Virus record (IMG/VR): IMGVR_UViG_3300020428_000109
Coordinates: 1-22,018 of that record
DNA from: a virus
DNA: 22,018 nucleotides
Direction: 5' to 3' (one strand)
Both the position numbers and the translations under genes were made by a program. Under the pieces are notes generated by a model. That model had not been told where the DNA came from, searched no databases, and was given only the letters and a program-made list of their open reading frames with translations. This document shows, piece after piece, positions 7,314-14,490 of the stretch. Position 1 is the stretch's first letter, and every line of letters starts with the position of its first letter.

Positions 7314-7988
7314 ATGAGTGAAGTTAGTCTTGTTGGGATGACAACTCCCAGCGCCTCTACTGACTGTCGTACAGCGGCAGAATTAGTTGCATACGCTGCT
7401 AGGGTGAGTAATCCTGAGAACCAAAATAATACCAAGACTGCTCCAGGCTTGTTGCGGTATCTGATTAAACATGGTCACTGGTCTCCATTTGAGATGGTGT
7501 CAGTGACTATGGAAATCAAAACTACTCGTGATATAGCAAGGCAAATACTGAGACATCGTAGTTTCTCTTTTCAAGAATTCAGTCAACGATACGCTGTATC
7601 AGAAGAATTTGTGACAAGAGAGACCAGACTACAGGATTTAAAAAATCGCCAGAATAGTATAGAAATCGGCGAAGAGATTGAGGCAAGACAGACCGCCGAA
7701 GAGTGGAATATGAAACAAAAGAAACTTATAAATCTAGTAAAGGAAAATTATGAGTGGGCCCTTGACAAAGGTATTGCCAAAGAACAAGCGAGGGCGATAC
7801 TACCAGAGGGGAACACTATGTCCACTTTATACATGGCCGGCACTTTGCGTTCATGGATTCACTATTGCGAACTACGAAGAGCGCATGGAACTCAGAAGGA
7901 ACATATGTTGGTTGCCGATAAATGCTGGAATGTATTAGGAACACACTTCAAAGACGTAGTAAAAGCTGTGGAGTCCGCTAGTGAGTAG
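7314..7988 (+). CDS. thyX: Flavin-dependent thymidylate synthase
   Basis: A 224-residue enzyme that converts dUMP to dTMP using methylenetetrahydrofolate, FAD and NADPH. The ThyX signature RHRxxxxxxxS is present as R80-H81-R82 through S90, in RHRSFSFQEFSQR, which contacts FAD and dUMP. The upstream HGHWSPFEMVSVTMEI and C-terminal LPEGNTMSTLYMAGTLR segments are also typical. Length is normal for the family. It replaces the T4 Td enzyme, as in many marine phages. ATG 7314 lies nine bases after the preceding stop, with AAGGAAAG upstream. The next gene starts inside its last codons. Together with dCMP deaminase and ribonucleotide reductase in this window it completes a route to dTTP precursors. 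Confidence 0.95.
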   Translation: MSEVSLVGMTTPSASTDCRTAAELVAYAARVSNPENQNNTKTAPGLLRYLIKHGHWSPFEMVSVTMEIKTTRDIARQILRHRSFSFQEFSQRYAVSEEFVTRETRLQDLKNRQNSIEIGEEIEARQTAEEWNMKQKKLINLVKENYEWALDKGIAKEQARAILPEGNTMSTLYMAGTLRSWIHYCELRRAHGTQKEHMLVADKCWNVLGTHFKDVVKAVESASE

Positions 7989-8799
7989 ATATAAAGCATT
8001 TGAAAGGATATTTCACTCATCAGAAGACAGTGCTGAAGACGTATCAAGAATCGAAGAAAAATTAAAATATCACAACAAAGAGTGCTATGAGAGACAAGAA
8101 CCTATCTCTTTGAGTTGGTACTCTACAGACGATGAACAAACTTATCAAAACAATCTTACAAAACGCCCAGAGATGTTGGAACAATATGGGTGGAAAGACT
8201 ATCGTATTGATTACAATTTGAATAAGTGGGGATTTCGTGAGAGTGATTTTAATTTGGAATACCACCACGAGAACATAATCGCTACGGGCGAGTGTTTTAC
8301 ATTTGGTACAGGTTTGAATGAAGGTCAAATATGGCCCACTATGGTGGAGTGGGAAACAGGAACAAAGGTGTGGAACTTGGGATTGCCCCTTGCCCCACTT
8401 GATGTCACGTTTAGGATTTTGTATAGTTGGTTACCTGTACTAAAACCCAAACAAGTTTTATTATTAGAGAACAGTCAACTCGCTAGAGAAGTGTGGATAG
8501 ACGAAACGCCAGAACCGATTGGGTTCTTCTCACCAGAACATGAGACATGGAAACGTGCGTTGGCAGAAGACAAAGCGGAGAGATATATCTCTCGACAGAA
8601 AAATTTGATGGCGATAAACGAATTGTGTGCTGAAGAGGGTGTAGAACTACTAACTATATCCGCTTCTGAAAGACATGATATTGGTATGAAAGCTTGGGAA
8701 ACTAGTGAGGGACAAGAGTTTGCTCTATGTAGAGACCTCATGCATCCAGGCTTTCATTTCCAACGTGCCATCGCTGATAGGTGGTTAGAGGAACTATAA
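7981..8799 (+). CDS. SGNH/GDSL-like protein with Cys at the nucleophile position
   Basis: A 272-residue protein. At residues 100-113 the segment IIATGECFTFGTGLNEGQ aligns with block I of phage SGNH-like proteins, whose usual form is G-C/D-S-x-T-x-G. Here the motif reads G103-E104-C105-F-T107, so the Ser is replaced by Cys (codon TGT). VWNLGLPLAPLD fits block II. D252-L-M-H255-P-G at the C-terminus fits block V with the catalytic Asp-His pair. SGNH enzymes are esterases or acyltransferases, so a Cys may make this a thioesterase-like enzyme or an inactive relative. The start is GTG at 7981, overlapping the end of thyX by 8 bases, with GGAG at 7969-7972. The stop overlaps the nrdA start (TAATG). 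The N-terminal 90 residues are not recognised. Confidence 0.65.
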   Translation: MSRYKAFERIFHSSEDSAEDVSRIEEKLKYHNKECYERQEPISLSWYSTDDEQTYQNNLTKRPEMLEQYGWKDYRIDYNLNKWGFRESDFNLEYHHENIIATGECFTFGTGLNEGQIWPTMVEWETGTKVWNLGLPLAPLDVTFRILYSWLPVLKPKQVLLLENSQLAREVWIDETPEPIGFFSPEHETWKRALAEDKAERYISRQKNLMAINELCAEEGVELLTISASERHDIGMKAWETSEGQEFALCRDLMHPGFHFQRAIADRWLEEL

Positions 8800-10598
8800 T
8801 GCCAAAAAGAGAATACCAAGGTATCTTTATTGATACCGCTAGAGACCAGTTGTTTGATAAATTGGGTCTACAAAGATTAAAAGAAAGTTACATGAAAGAA
8901 GAGGAAGAGTCTCCGCAAGAAAGATTTGCCTTTGTATCCAAGACATTTTCTAGCAATTTAGAACATGCTCAAAGATTGTATGAATATTCAAGTAAACACT
9001 GGTTATCGTATTCAACACCCATACTCTCATATGGTAGGTCAAAACGTGGTCTGCCTATTTCTTGTTTTTTAAATTACATCGATGACACTGCGGAGGGATT
9101 AGTTGAAAACTTATCAGAAACAAATTGGCTCTCTATGCTTGGCGGTGGTGTGGGTATTGGGTTTGGCATTAGGGCCGCTGATGATAAGTCAACTGGTGTC
9201 ATGCCTCACCTCAAAACCTACGATTCCAGTTCCTTGGCATATCGACAGGGACGCACCAGAAGGGGTAGTTACGCCGCTTACCTAGACATCTCTCATCCAG
9301 ATGTCACAGTTTTCTTGGAGATGCGTAAACCAACAGGTGACCAAAACTGGAGATGTTTGAATCTACATCATGGTATCAATATCACTGACCGATTCATGGA
9401 ATTAATTGAACGGTGTATGAAAGACCCCGATGCTGATGATAGATGGAACTTGACTGACCCACACACAGGTGAAGTCAAAGATACTGTATCAGCGAAAGAC
9501 CTTTGGCAAAAGATACTAGAAATGCGTATGGAGACAGGTGAACCATATATTCACTATATCGACACCAGTAATAGGCACCTACCAGAGTTTCAAAAAGAAT
9601 TGGGACTGAGAATAAATCAGTCAAATTTATGTTCGGAAATTATTTTACCTACAAATGAGAAGAGAACAGCAGTATGTTGTTTATCCTCAGTGAACTTAGA
9701 ATATTATGACGCATGGTCGAGAGACAATATGTTTTTGAAAGATGTGGCAGAGATGTTGGACAATGTATTACAGTTCTTCATCGACAACGCACCAAAACAA
9801 GTTTCACGAGCGGTTTACTCTGCTACCCAAGAAAGAAGTATCGGTATCGGTGCTCTTGGTTTCCATGCTTACTTACAGAAGAAAAACATTCCTTGGGAAT
9901 CTGCTATTGCCAAGGGTGCTAACATGAGAGTATTTCGACTTATAAGGAGTAAATTGGATGAAGCAAACTTATCAATCGGTAAAGAAAGAGGCGAAGCTCC
10001 TGATGCTAGAGGCACAGGAAGGCGGTTTAGTCACGTTATGGCTATTGCTCCCAACGCTAGTTCTAGTATTATTATGGGAAACACCTCGCCAAGTATTGAA
10101 CCGTATCGTGCGAATGCTTACAGGCAAGACACTCTTTCTGGAGCGTATCTCAATAAGAATAAGCATCTGGATGGTATCATTAAAAATAAAGTATCGAGCA
10201 GTGATGAAGTCAATTATGACGAAATATGGTCATCGATAATATCCAATGATGGGTCAGTTCAGCATCTAGATATTTTGAATGAGCAAGAGAAATCCGTGTA
10301 CAAAACTGCCATGGAGATTGACCAGCGATGGTTGATTGAACTTGGTGCTGACCGTCAAGCATTTATTGACCAATCGCAGTCTCTTAATTTATTTTTCAGA
10401 CCAGACGCAAATATCAAATATCTACATGCAGCCCATTACCTTGCTTGGAAACAAGGTCTCAAGACATTATACTACTGCCGCTCAGAGAAATTGGGGAAGG
10501 CTGATAAAGTGTCGAAGAGAATTGAACGACAGGCAATCAAAGAGATTGATTTTCAAAGTATGATAGATGGTGATAATTGTGTTGCATGTGAAGGATGA
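8799..10598 (+). CDS. nrdA: Class Ia ribonucleotide reductase large subunit, no ATP cone
   Basis: A 599-residue catalytic subunit that reduces ribonucleoside diphosphates to deoxyribonucleotides with NrdB. Active-site residues are visible: C89 (LPISCF), N276-C278-E280 in NLCSE, C293 in AVCCLSS (redox partner of C89), radical-path Y558-Y559 (TLYYCRS) and the C-terminal electron-transfer pair C594/C597 (CVACEG). Compared with E. coli NrdA (761 residues) the first cysteine sits about 135 residues closer to the N-terminus, so the N-terminal ATP-cone activity regulator is absent. The frame is open to 8781, but ATG 8799 overlaps the previous stop as TAATG with GAGG about 8 bases ahead, the usual layout here. 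The queC-like gene starts within its last codons. Loss of the ATP cone should make the enzyme insensitive to dATP shut-off (inference). Confidence 0.95.
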   Translation: MPKREYQGIFIDTARDQLFDKLGLQRLKESYMKEEEESPQERFAFVSKTFSSNLEHAQRLYEYSSKHWLSYSTPILSYGRSKRGLPISCFLNYIDDTAEGLVENLSETNWLSMLGGGVGIGFGIRAADDKSTGVMPHLKTYDSSSLAYRQGRTRRGSYAAYLDISHPDVTVFLEMRKPTGDQNWRCLNLHHGINITDRFMELIERCMKDPDADDRWNLTDPHTGEVKDTVSAKDLWQKILEMRMETGEPYIHYIDTSNRHLPEFQKELGLRINQSNLCSEIILPTNEKRTAVCCLSSVNLEYYDAWSRDNMFLKDVAEMLDNVLQFFIDNAPKQVSRAVYSATQERSIGIGALGFHAYLQKKNIPWESAIAKGANMRVFRLIRSKLDEANLSIGKERGEAPDARGTGRRFSHVMAIAPNASSSIIMGNTSPSIEPYRANAYRQDTLSGAYLNKNKHLDGIIKNKVSSSDEVNYDEIWSSIISNDGSVQHLDILNEQEKSVYKTAMEIDQRWLIELGADRQAFIDQSQSLNLFFRPDANIKYLHAAHYLAWKQGLKTLYYCRSEKLGKADKVSKRIERQAIKEIDFQSMIDGDNCVACEG

Positions 10599-11211
10599 AT
10601 TAGAAAAACTAATACCAATAAATAAAAAGATTGCGGTGGTTGTGAGTGGTGGCTGGGACTCTGCCGTTCTCTGGTATATGACTAAATCCATATGCCTCGC
10701 TAGAGAACAAGAGTGTAACCCATTCACAGTCCCAAAAATTGATGGGGCCGTCCACTACGCAAACAAGGTGTTAGAGTGGTCTTGCCGAAGACTCGATATA
10801 CCTGTAATCAGTACGACAATAGTAGGACAAATTACCTCTGATAATCCCTCTGACTATGTAACGAGCGGAGCATATGAGATTTTTGAGAAGGGGTATGCAG
10901 AGTATCTACTGAATGGAATGAATAAGTATCCCCCCATGCAACGAGAGATGTTGCCTGAGGGGTATCCTCTTCCCAACGATAGATGGGAACCTAAACCAGA
11001 ACACAAGGAGTATGTAGGGCATCCATTTGCAAACCTAACAAAAGACCAAACTATCCAGTTGGGATTTGATTTGGGGATTGCCGATGAGATTATGCCTATT
11101 ACACACTCTTGTACTGAATTGGATAGAGGACGGTGTAACACATGTTGGTGGTGCAAGGAACGAGAATGGGGTTTTAAACAAATTGGAAAAAAGGATATAG
11201 GAAATGAGTAA
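10567..11211 (+). CDS. QueC-like PP-loop enzyme (7-cyano-7-deazaguanine synthase family)
   Basis: A protein of up to 214 residues with both hallmarks of QueC. There is an N-terminal PP-loop, VVVSGGWDSAVLW (SGGxDS at 27-32), for ATP binding, and a C-terminal four-cysteine zinc site, C182-x7-C190-x2-C193-x2-C196 (SCTELDRGRCNTCWWC). HPFANLTKDQTIQLGFDLGI fits the QueC segment before that site. QueC converts 7-carboxy-7-deazaguanine to preQ0, a precursor of tRNA queuosine and of 7-deazaguanine DNA bases in some phages. No FolE, QueD, QueE or DpdA is visible here, so the substrate must come from the host or from genes elsewhere, or the enzyme acts on something else. The start is uncertain: ATG 10567 (32-base overlap with nrdA) or GTG 10588 (11-base overlap). 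Neither has a clear Shine-Dalgarno sequence. Confidence 0.75.
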   Translation: MVIIVLHVKDELEKLIPINKKIAVVVSGGWDSAVLWYMTKSICLAREQECNPFTVPKIDGAVHYANKVLEWSCRRLDIPVISTTIVGQITSDNPSDYVTSGAYEIFEKGYAEYLLNGMNKYPPMQREMLPEGYPLPNDRWEPKPEHKEYVGHPFANLTKDQTIQLGFDLGIADEIMPITHSCTELDRGRCNTCWWCKEREWGFKQIGKKDIGNE

Positions 11212-11419
11212 AGTAGTAGTACAGTATAGGGATTCATGTAGTTATTGCCATGACGCAAAGGGGTTTTTGCGAGGCATGGAAATTACGTTTGAAGAGGAGT
11301 ATCAGCCCGTAGGACAGGTGCCCCAAATTCTTGTTGATGGTAAAACAATTGGCGGATATGAAGACTTACTCGCCTTATCACAATCACAGACACAATGGGA
11401 TGAGACATTCAATGGGTAA
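11204..11419 (+). CDS. Glutaredoxin
   Basis: A 71-residue thiol-disulfide carrier. The redox motif C12-S-Y-C15 follows a beta strand (VVVQYRDSCSYC). The cis-proline signature is VPQILVDG (V39-P40), and GGYEDL is the glutathione-binding end of the fold. The length is short but complete for a minimal phage glutaredoxin (T4 NrdC is 87 residues). Its place between the queC-like gene and nrdB suggests it re-reduces the C-terminal cysteine pair of NrdA. It overlaps the preceding stop by 8 bases and nrdB by 8 bases. AAGGA at 11191-11195 serves as ribosome binding site. Confidence 0.92.
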   Translation: MSKVVVQYRDSCSYCHDAKGFLRGMEITFEEEYQPVGQVPQILVDGKTIGGYEDLLALSQSQTQWDETFNG

Positions 11420-12389
11420 ATTAACAGACGAAAGAACTTACTTCAAACCTTTTAACTATCCGTGGGCATACGAGGCTTGGTTGAAACATGAACAGTCTCA
11501 CTGGTTACATACTGAAGTGCCTATGGCTGAGGATGTCAAGGATTGGAAGAACCATCTATCAGTTGAGGAGAAAGCATTCCTCACTAACATCTTTAGATTT
11601 TTTGTACAAGGTGATGTTGATGTTGCTGGTGGATACATCAACAACTATTTGCCTTACTTCCCACAACCAGAGGTTCGCATGATGCTTGCTGGATTTGCTG
11701 CTAGGGAAGCATTGCACGTTGCCGCCTATGCACATCTAATTGAGACACTTGGTATGCCAGAGTCAACGTACAATGAGTTCTTGGAATATCAGGCGATGGC
11801 GGATAAACACGATTACTTCATGGATTTGTCAATGAAGAACGGAACAAAGGAAAGTATTGCCACAAACATTGCAGCTTTTAGTGCGTTCACTGAGGGTATG
11901 CAATTATTCTCTTCATTCATTATGTTGTTGAACTTCCCCCGACATGGTAAAATGAAGGGTATGGGTCAAATTGTTACTTGGTCTATTGTTGATGAGACAA
12001 TGCACGCTGAGTCGATGATTAAGTTGTTCAGAACATATGTCGAAGAGAACCGTGAGATATGGAATGACAAAACAAAGAGCCAGATTTATACTATCGCTGA
12101 AAAGATGGTAGAACTTGAAGACCAATTCATTGACTTGGCATTTAAGATGGGCCCGATGGAGAACTTAACAAGCGAAGAGGTGAAGCAGTACATTAGGTAC
12201 ATCGCTGACCGTAGACTTATAAGTATGGGGATGCGAGGAATATTCAAAGTGAAAAGAAATCCAGTGTTGTGGGTAGAAGAAATGATTAACGCTCCCACAC
12301 ATACAAACTTCTTTGAGAACAGAGCAACGGACTATGCTCGCGGTGCGCTTTCGGGCGATTGGGGCGATGTCTGGGGGAACGCCGCCTAA
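11412..12389 (+). CDS. nrdB: Class Ia ribonucleotide reductase small (radical) subunit
   Basis: A 325-residue diiron protein that makes the tyrosyl radical for NrdA. All ligands can be placed with the same spacing as in E. coli R2: D68, E99, H102 and radical Y106 (in EALHVAAY), then E161 (FTEGMQLF), E195 and H198 (DETMH). The D68-E99 (31), D68-Y106 (38) and E161-E195 (34) distances equal those of E. coli D84-E115, D84-Y122 and E204-E238. A normal tyrosyl-radical enzyme is therefore expected rather than a radical-free variant. The frame extends to 11331, but that stretch lies inside the glutaredoxin gene; ATG 11412, with a purine run about ten bases ahead, is the natural start. The C-terminus ends in GDWGDVWGNAA, the part expected to dock on NrdA. 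The stop overlaps the next start (TAATG). Confidence 0.95.
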   Translation: MGKLTDERTYFKPFNYPWAYEAWLKHEQSHWLHTEVPMAEDVKDWKNHLSVEEKAFLTNIFRFFVQGDVDVAGGYINNYLPYFPQPEVRMMLAGFAAREALHVAAYAHLIETLGMPESTYNEFLEYQAMADKHDYFMDLSMKNGTKESIATNIAAFSAFTEGMQLFSSFIMLLNFPRHGKMKGMGQIVTWSIVDETMHAESMIKLFRTYVEENREIWNDKTKSQIYTIAEKMVELEDQFIDLAFKMGPMENLTSEEVKQYIRYIADRRLISMGMRGIFKVKRNPVLWVEEMINAPTHTNFFENRATDYARGALSGDWGDVWGNAA

Positions 12390-12556
12390 TGGTGAAAATT
12401 GAGTGCGAGAAGTGTGAGGCAGTATTTGATATGACACATGATATGGATAGCAGTTACTACCAAATACGTTTTTGTCCCTTTTGTGGTGGGGAAATAGACA
12501 CCACAGAGTTTAATCCCAATGATGTGGAGGATAATTGGGATGAGGAAGACGTTTAG
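12389..12556 (+). CDS. Small zinc-ribbon protein
   Basis: A 55-residue protein with two CxxC pairs, CEKC near residues 6-9 and CPFC near residues 30-33 followed by GGE, the pattern of a rubredoxin-like zinc ribbon. The C-terminal third is very acidic (NPNDVEDNWDEEDV). Such proteins in phages may bind nucleic acid or a partner protein; no specific function can be given. ATG 12389 overlaps the nrdB stop as TAATG and GGGGGAA lies about ten bases ahead. The 3' end overlaps the next gene by 17 bases. Confidence 0.7.
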   Translation: MVKIECEKCEAVFDMTHDMDSSYYQIRFCPFCGGEIDTTEFNPNDVEDNWDEEDV

Positions 12557-12860
12557 AAAATATAGACTAATTACGGTATGGGCAATCATCGTTGGTGCTA
12601 TAATGTATCCAGTAATGTTGTTCATACCGAATTACTCTAACTGCTGGTATTACTCACTGCAAAGGTTAGTCTTTGAGGGATTCCAAGGTAAAGTGATACC
12701 TGTAGCAAGTCGGAGGTGGAGAGGTTATCATTGCGTTTATCAAGATGGTGACGGTGAATTATGGGAATATACTATGGAACGTATGCCTAGGAACTTGCCT
12801 TGGTATCGGATGTTAGTATATCGTGGGGTAGTGAGGAAGTATCGTGGAAAACTTAACTAA
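12540..12860 (+). CDS. Small inner-membrane protein with conserved aromatic domain
   Basis: A 106-residue protein with a basic N-terminus (MRKTFRKYR), one transmembrane helix at about residues 10-30 (ITVWAIIVGAIMYPVMLFIP) and a soluble domain rich in Trp, Tyr and Arg. Characteristic stretches are SRRWRGYHCVYQDGDGELWE and NLPWYRMLVYRG. The helix is a probable uncleaved anchor, with the positive residues predicting an inside N-terminus. I recognise no family. ATG 12540 is chosen over upstream in-frame codons because GGAGG at 12526-12530 is placed 9 bases before it. It overlaps the zinc-ribbon gene by 17 bases and dCMP deaminase by 17 bases. Its place among nucleotide genes may be incidental. 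Confidence 0.6.
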   Translation: MRKTFRKYRLITVWAIIVGAIMYPVMLFIPNYSNCWYYSLQRLVFEGFQGKVIPVASRRWRGYHCVYQDGDGELWEYTMERMPRNLPWYRMLVYRGVVRKYRGKLN

Positions 12861-13308
12861 ATTTGATTATGCTCATATGCAGGCCGCTGAGGTGTATGCC
12901 AACCTATCCAGTGCTAGGAGACTCCAAGTCGGTTGTGTCATAGTAAAGGAACATAAAATAATCAGTATCGGTTATAATGGTATGCCGAGTGGTTGGGATA
13001 ATGATTGTGAAGACTTTTTCCTTGACACAACATTTGCAGTGCATGAAAATGACAGAGAGATTTATGGTGAATACAAAACTAAACCCGAAGTCCTACACGC
13101 AGAGACCAACGCTATAGCGAAGGTTGCTAGAAGTAATGAAAGTGCCGTAGGTGCTACCATATATACTACCCATGCCCCATGTCTGGATTGTGCGAAGTTG
13201 ATTTATCAGTCTGGTATAAGTAGAGTGGTGTGGAAAAATCCATACAAATGTACGAAAGGATTAGAGTTCTTAGGAAGGTGTGATATCGAATGTATCTGTA
13301 TCGAATAA
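12844..13308 (+). CDS. cd: dCMP deaminase
   Basis: A 154-residue zinc enzyme that turns dCMP into dUMP, the substrate of the ThyX encoded upstream. The cytidine/deoxycytidylate deaminase motifs are clear: H85-A-E87 (LHAETNAIAK), where H85 binds zinc and E87 shuttles protons, and P-C113-LD-C116 with the other two zinc ligands. GYNGMPSGWDNDCED upstream is typical of dCMP deaminases. It is shorter than T4 Cd (193 residues), lacking part of the C-terminal tail. The start is GTG at 12844 with GAGG at 12832-12835. Its end overlaps the next gene by 19 bases. Confidence 0.93.
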   Translation: MENLTKFDYAHMQAAEVYANLSSARRLQVGCVIVKEHKIISIGYNGMPSGWDNDCEDFFLDTTFAVHENDREIYGEYKTKPEVLHAETNAIAKVARSNESAVGATIYTTHAPCLDCAKLIYQSGISRVVWKNPYKCTKGLEFLGRCDIECICIE

Positions 13309-13841
13309 AAGATTTGACAACTCAAATAGAGATGGATTTCTATCGCACGTTGTCAAAGACTGTCGATTGGTATGACCACGATATAGTACATGGAGTTGTT
13401 AAAAAAGGTACGGATGTAAGTTTCTATAAACCATCAACGAATTACAATCTCACAGTGTTGGACAGGCATCACTATCCAGCAAGTGCTATTGCCAAGAGGT
13501 ACGGTATAAAACCATCTTATGTTGCTATGGTTCACTCTGCTGGAAATACCTCTGTGGGAAAACATATAGATAATAAACTGAGACAGGTGAATTTTAGTTT
13601 TCCAATATATTATGGAACCAAGGAACACTATCGGGAAATTACATACTATGATGGAGATAGTATCGTGGAGAGTCACAAGTACGCATGGCCTTGTTTGATA
13701 AATGCAAAACAACCGCACAGTGCGTCTAACCATTATAATATTTTATCATGTATGCTACAGATATCCACAGTGCAACCGTGGGACGAGGTAGTAAACAATT
13801 TGAAAGAAAAGGGGTTGATAATTGAGACTAGTGAGTTTTGA
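13290..13841 (+). CDS. Possible Fe(II)/2-oxoglutarate oxygenase-like protein
   Basis: A 183-residue protein. The central part looks like a double-stranded beta-helix oxygenase of the aspartyl/asparaginyl hydroxylase type. H-x-D occurs in VGKHIDNKLRQVNFSFPIYY, and a later His in CLINAKQPHSASN could be the third iron ligand. The arginine that usually follows and binds 2-oxoglutarate is not evident; the segment reads YNILSCMLQIS. Either the cosubstrate is bound differently or the protein is not an active oxygenase. The gene overlaps dCMP deaminase by 19 bases, with AGGAAGG at 13271-13277 about 12 bases before ATG 13290. It overlaps the methyltransferase gene by 20 bases. Target unknown. Confidence 0.45.
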   Translation: MYLYRIKDLTTQIEMDFYRTLSKTVDWYDHDIVHGVVKKGTDVSFYKPSTNYNLTVLDRHHYPASAIAKRYGIKPSYVAMVHSAGNTSVGKHIDNKLRQVNFSFPIYYGTKEHYREITYYDGDSIVESHKYAWPCLINAKQPHSASNHYNILSCMLQISTVQPWDEVVNNLKEKGLIIETSEF

Positions 13842-14490
13842 TGACTTTAAACTAGCGGTAAGTGATGACACATTTGAACCGACAACAATCAGTAAGATTG
13901 CATCTAAATTAGATTTAGATGTCGAGGGTAAATATTTACTTGACCTTGGTTGTGGTGTCGGCCCAATAGCAATACATTTTGCCAAATGTGGCGCGGTGGT
14001 GACTGCATCTGATGTGAATGAAAAGCACGTTGCGTACACTGAGATGAACGCACATAATAACGAGGTGGACATAGATGTTATTCAGTCTGATTTGTTTGAA
14101 TCGGTGCTAGATACATATGACATCATTTTTTGTGATGTTTCTGGTATTCCTAAGTTTGTTGCTGATGCCACAGCTTGGTATCCAAGTGGTGTACCTGTAG
14201 CAGACGATACTGGAAATAACTTGGTACATAAGGTCATCGAACAATCACCAGAACATCTAAACAAGGGTGGAGAACTTTATATTTGTTCTAGTAGTCTAAG
14301 CAATCAGTTTAAGACTATCCGTAAAATCAGAGACCATTTTTCAGAAGGTGAGTTGTTTTACAAGAAAGCAATACCATTCTGTCCTGAGTTATATCCTCTA
14401 GTTGAGGAAGGCAAGTTAGACCAGACCAACTATGATAAGAAGGGTAGCAGATATGTTTGGTATCTTTACGTTTACAGGGCTGTGAAGTGA
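13822..14490 (+). CDS. Class I SAM-dependent methyltransferase
   Basis: A 222-residue protein with a clear Rossmann methyltransferase core. Motif I is LLDLGCGVGPIAIHFA (residues 39-54), an acidic residue after the second strand is in TASDVNEKHV, and DIDVIQSDLFES fits the adenine-binding region. The catalytic loop that is NPPY in HemK/RsmC-like enzymes reads CDVSGIP (residues 104-110), so the target is unlikely to be a standard N6-adenine or N5-glutamine methylation. The overall layout still resembles PrmA/HemK-type small enzymes. The start is TTG 13822, supported by AAGGGG seven bases ahead; GTG 13831 is an alternative. It overlaps both neighbours (20 bases upstream, GTGA downstream). Substrate unknown: DNA, tRNA, protein or a nucleotide are all possible. 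Confidence 0.75.
   Translation: MRLVSFDDFKLAVSDDTFEPTTISKIASKLDLDVEGKYLLDLGCGVGPIAIHFAKCGAVVTASDVNEKHVAYTEMNAHNNEVDIDVIQSDLFESVLDTYDIIFCDVSGIPKFVADATAWYPSGVPVADDTGNNLVHKVIEQSPEHLNKGGELYICSSSLSNQFKTIRKIRDHFSEGELFYKKAIPFCPELYPLVEEGKLDQTNYDKKGSRYVWYLYVYRAVK

Noticed and set aside
10616-10623. AATAAATA near the start of the queC-like gene
   Set aside because: Encoded by codons of the protein itself in an AT-rich stretch and not followed by a gene start.
11331-11411. N-terminal extension of nrdB by 27 codons
   Set aside because: Entirely inside the glutaredoxin gene in another frame; the normal NrdB N-terminus begins at ATG 11412.
13314-13342. TTGACA near the start of the oxygenase-like gene
   Set aside because: The hexamer 17 bases on (TTTCTA) is a poor -10 and the site lies within coding sequence after the start codon.
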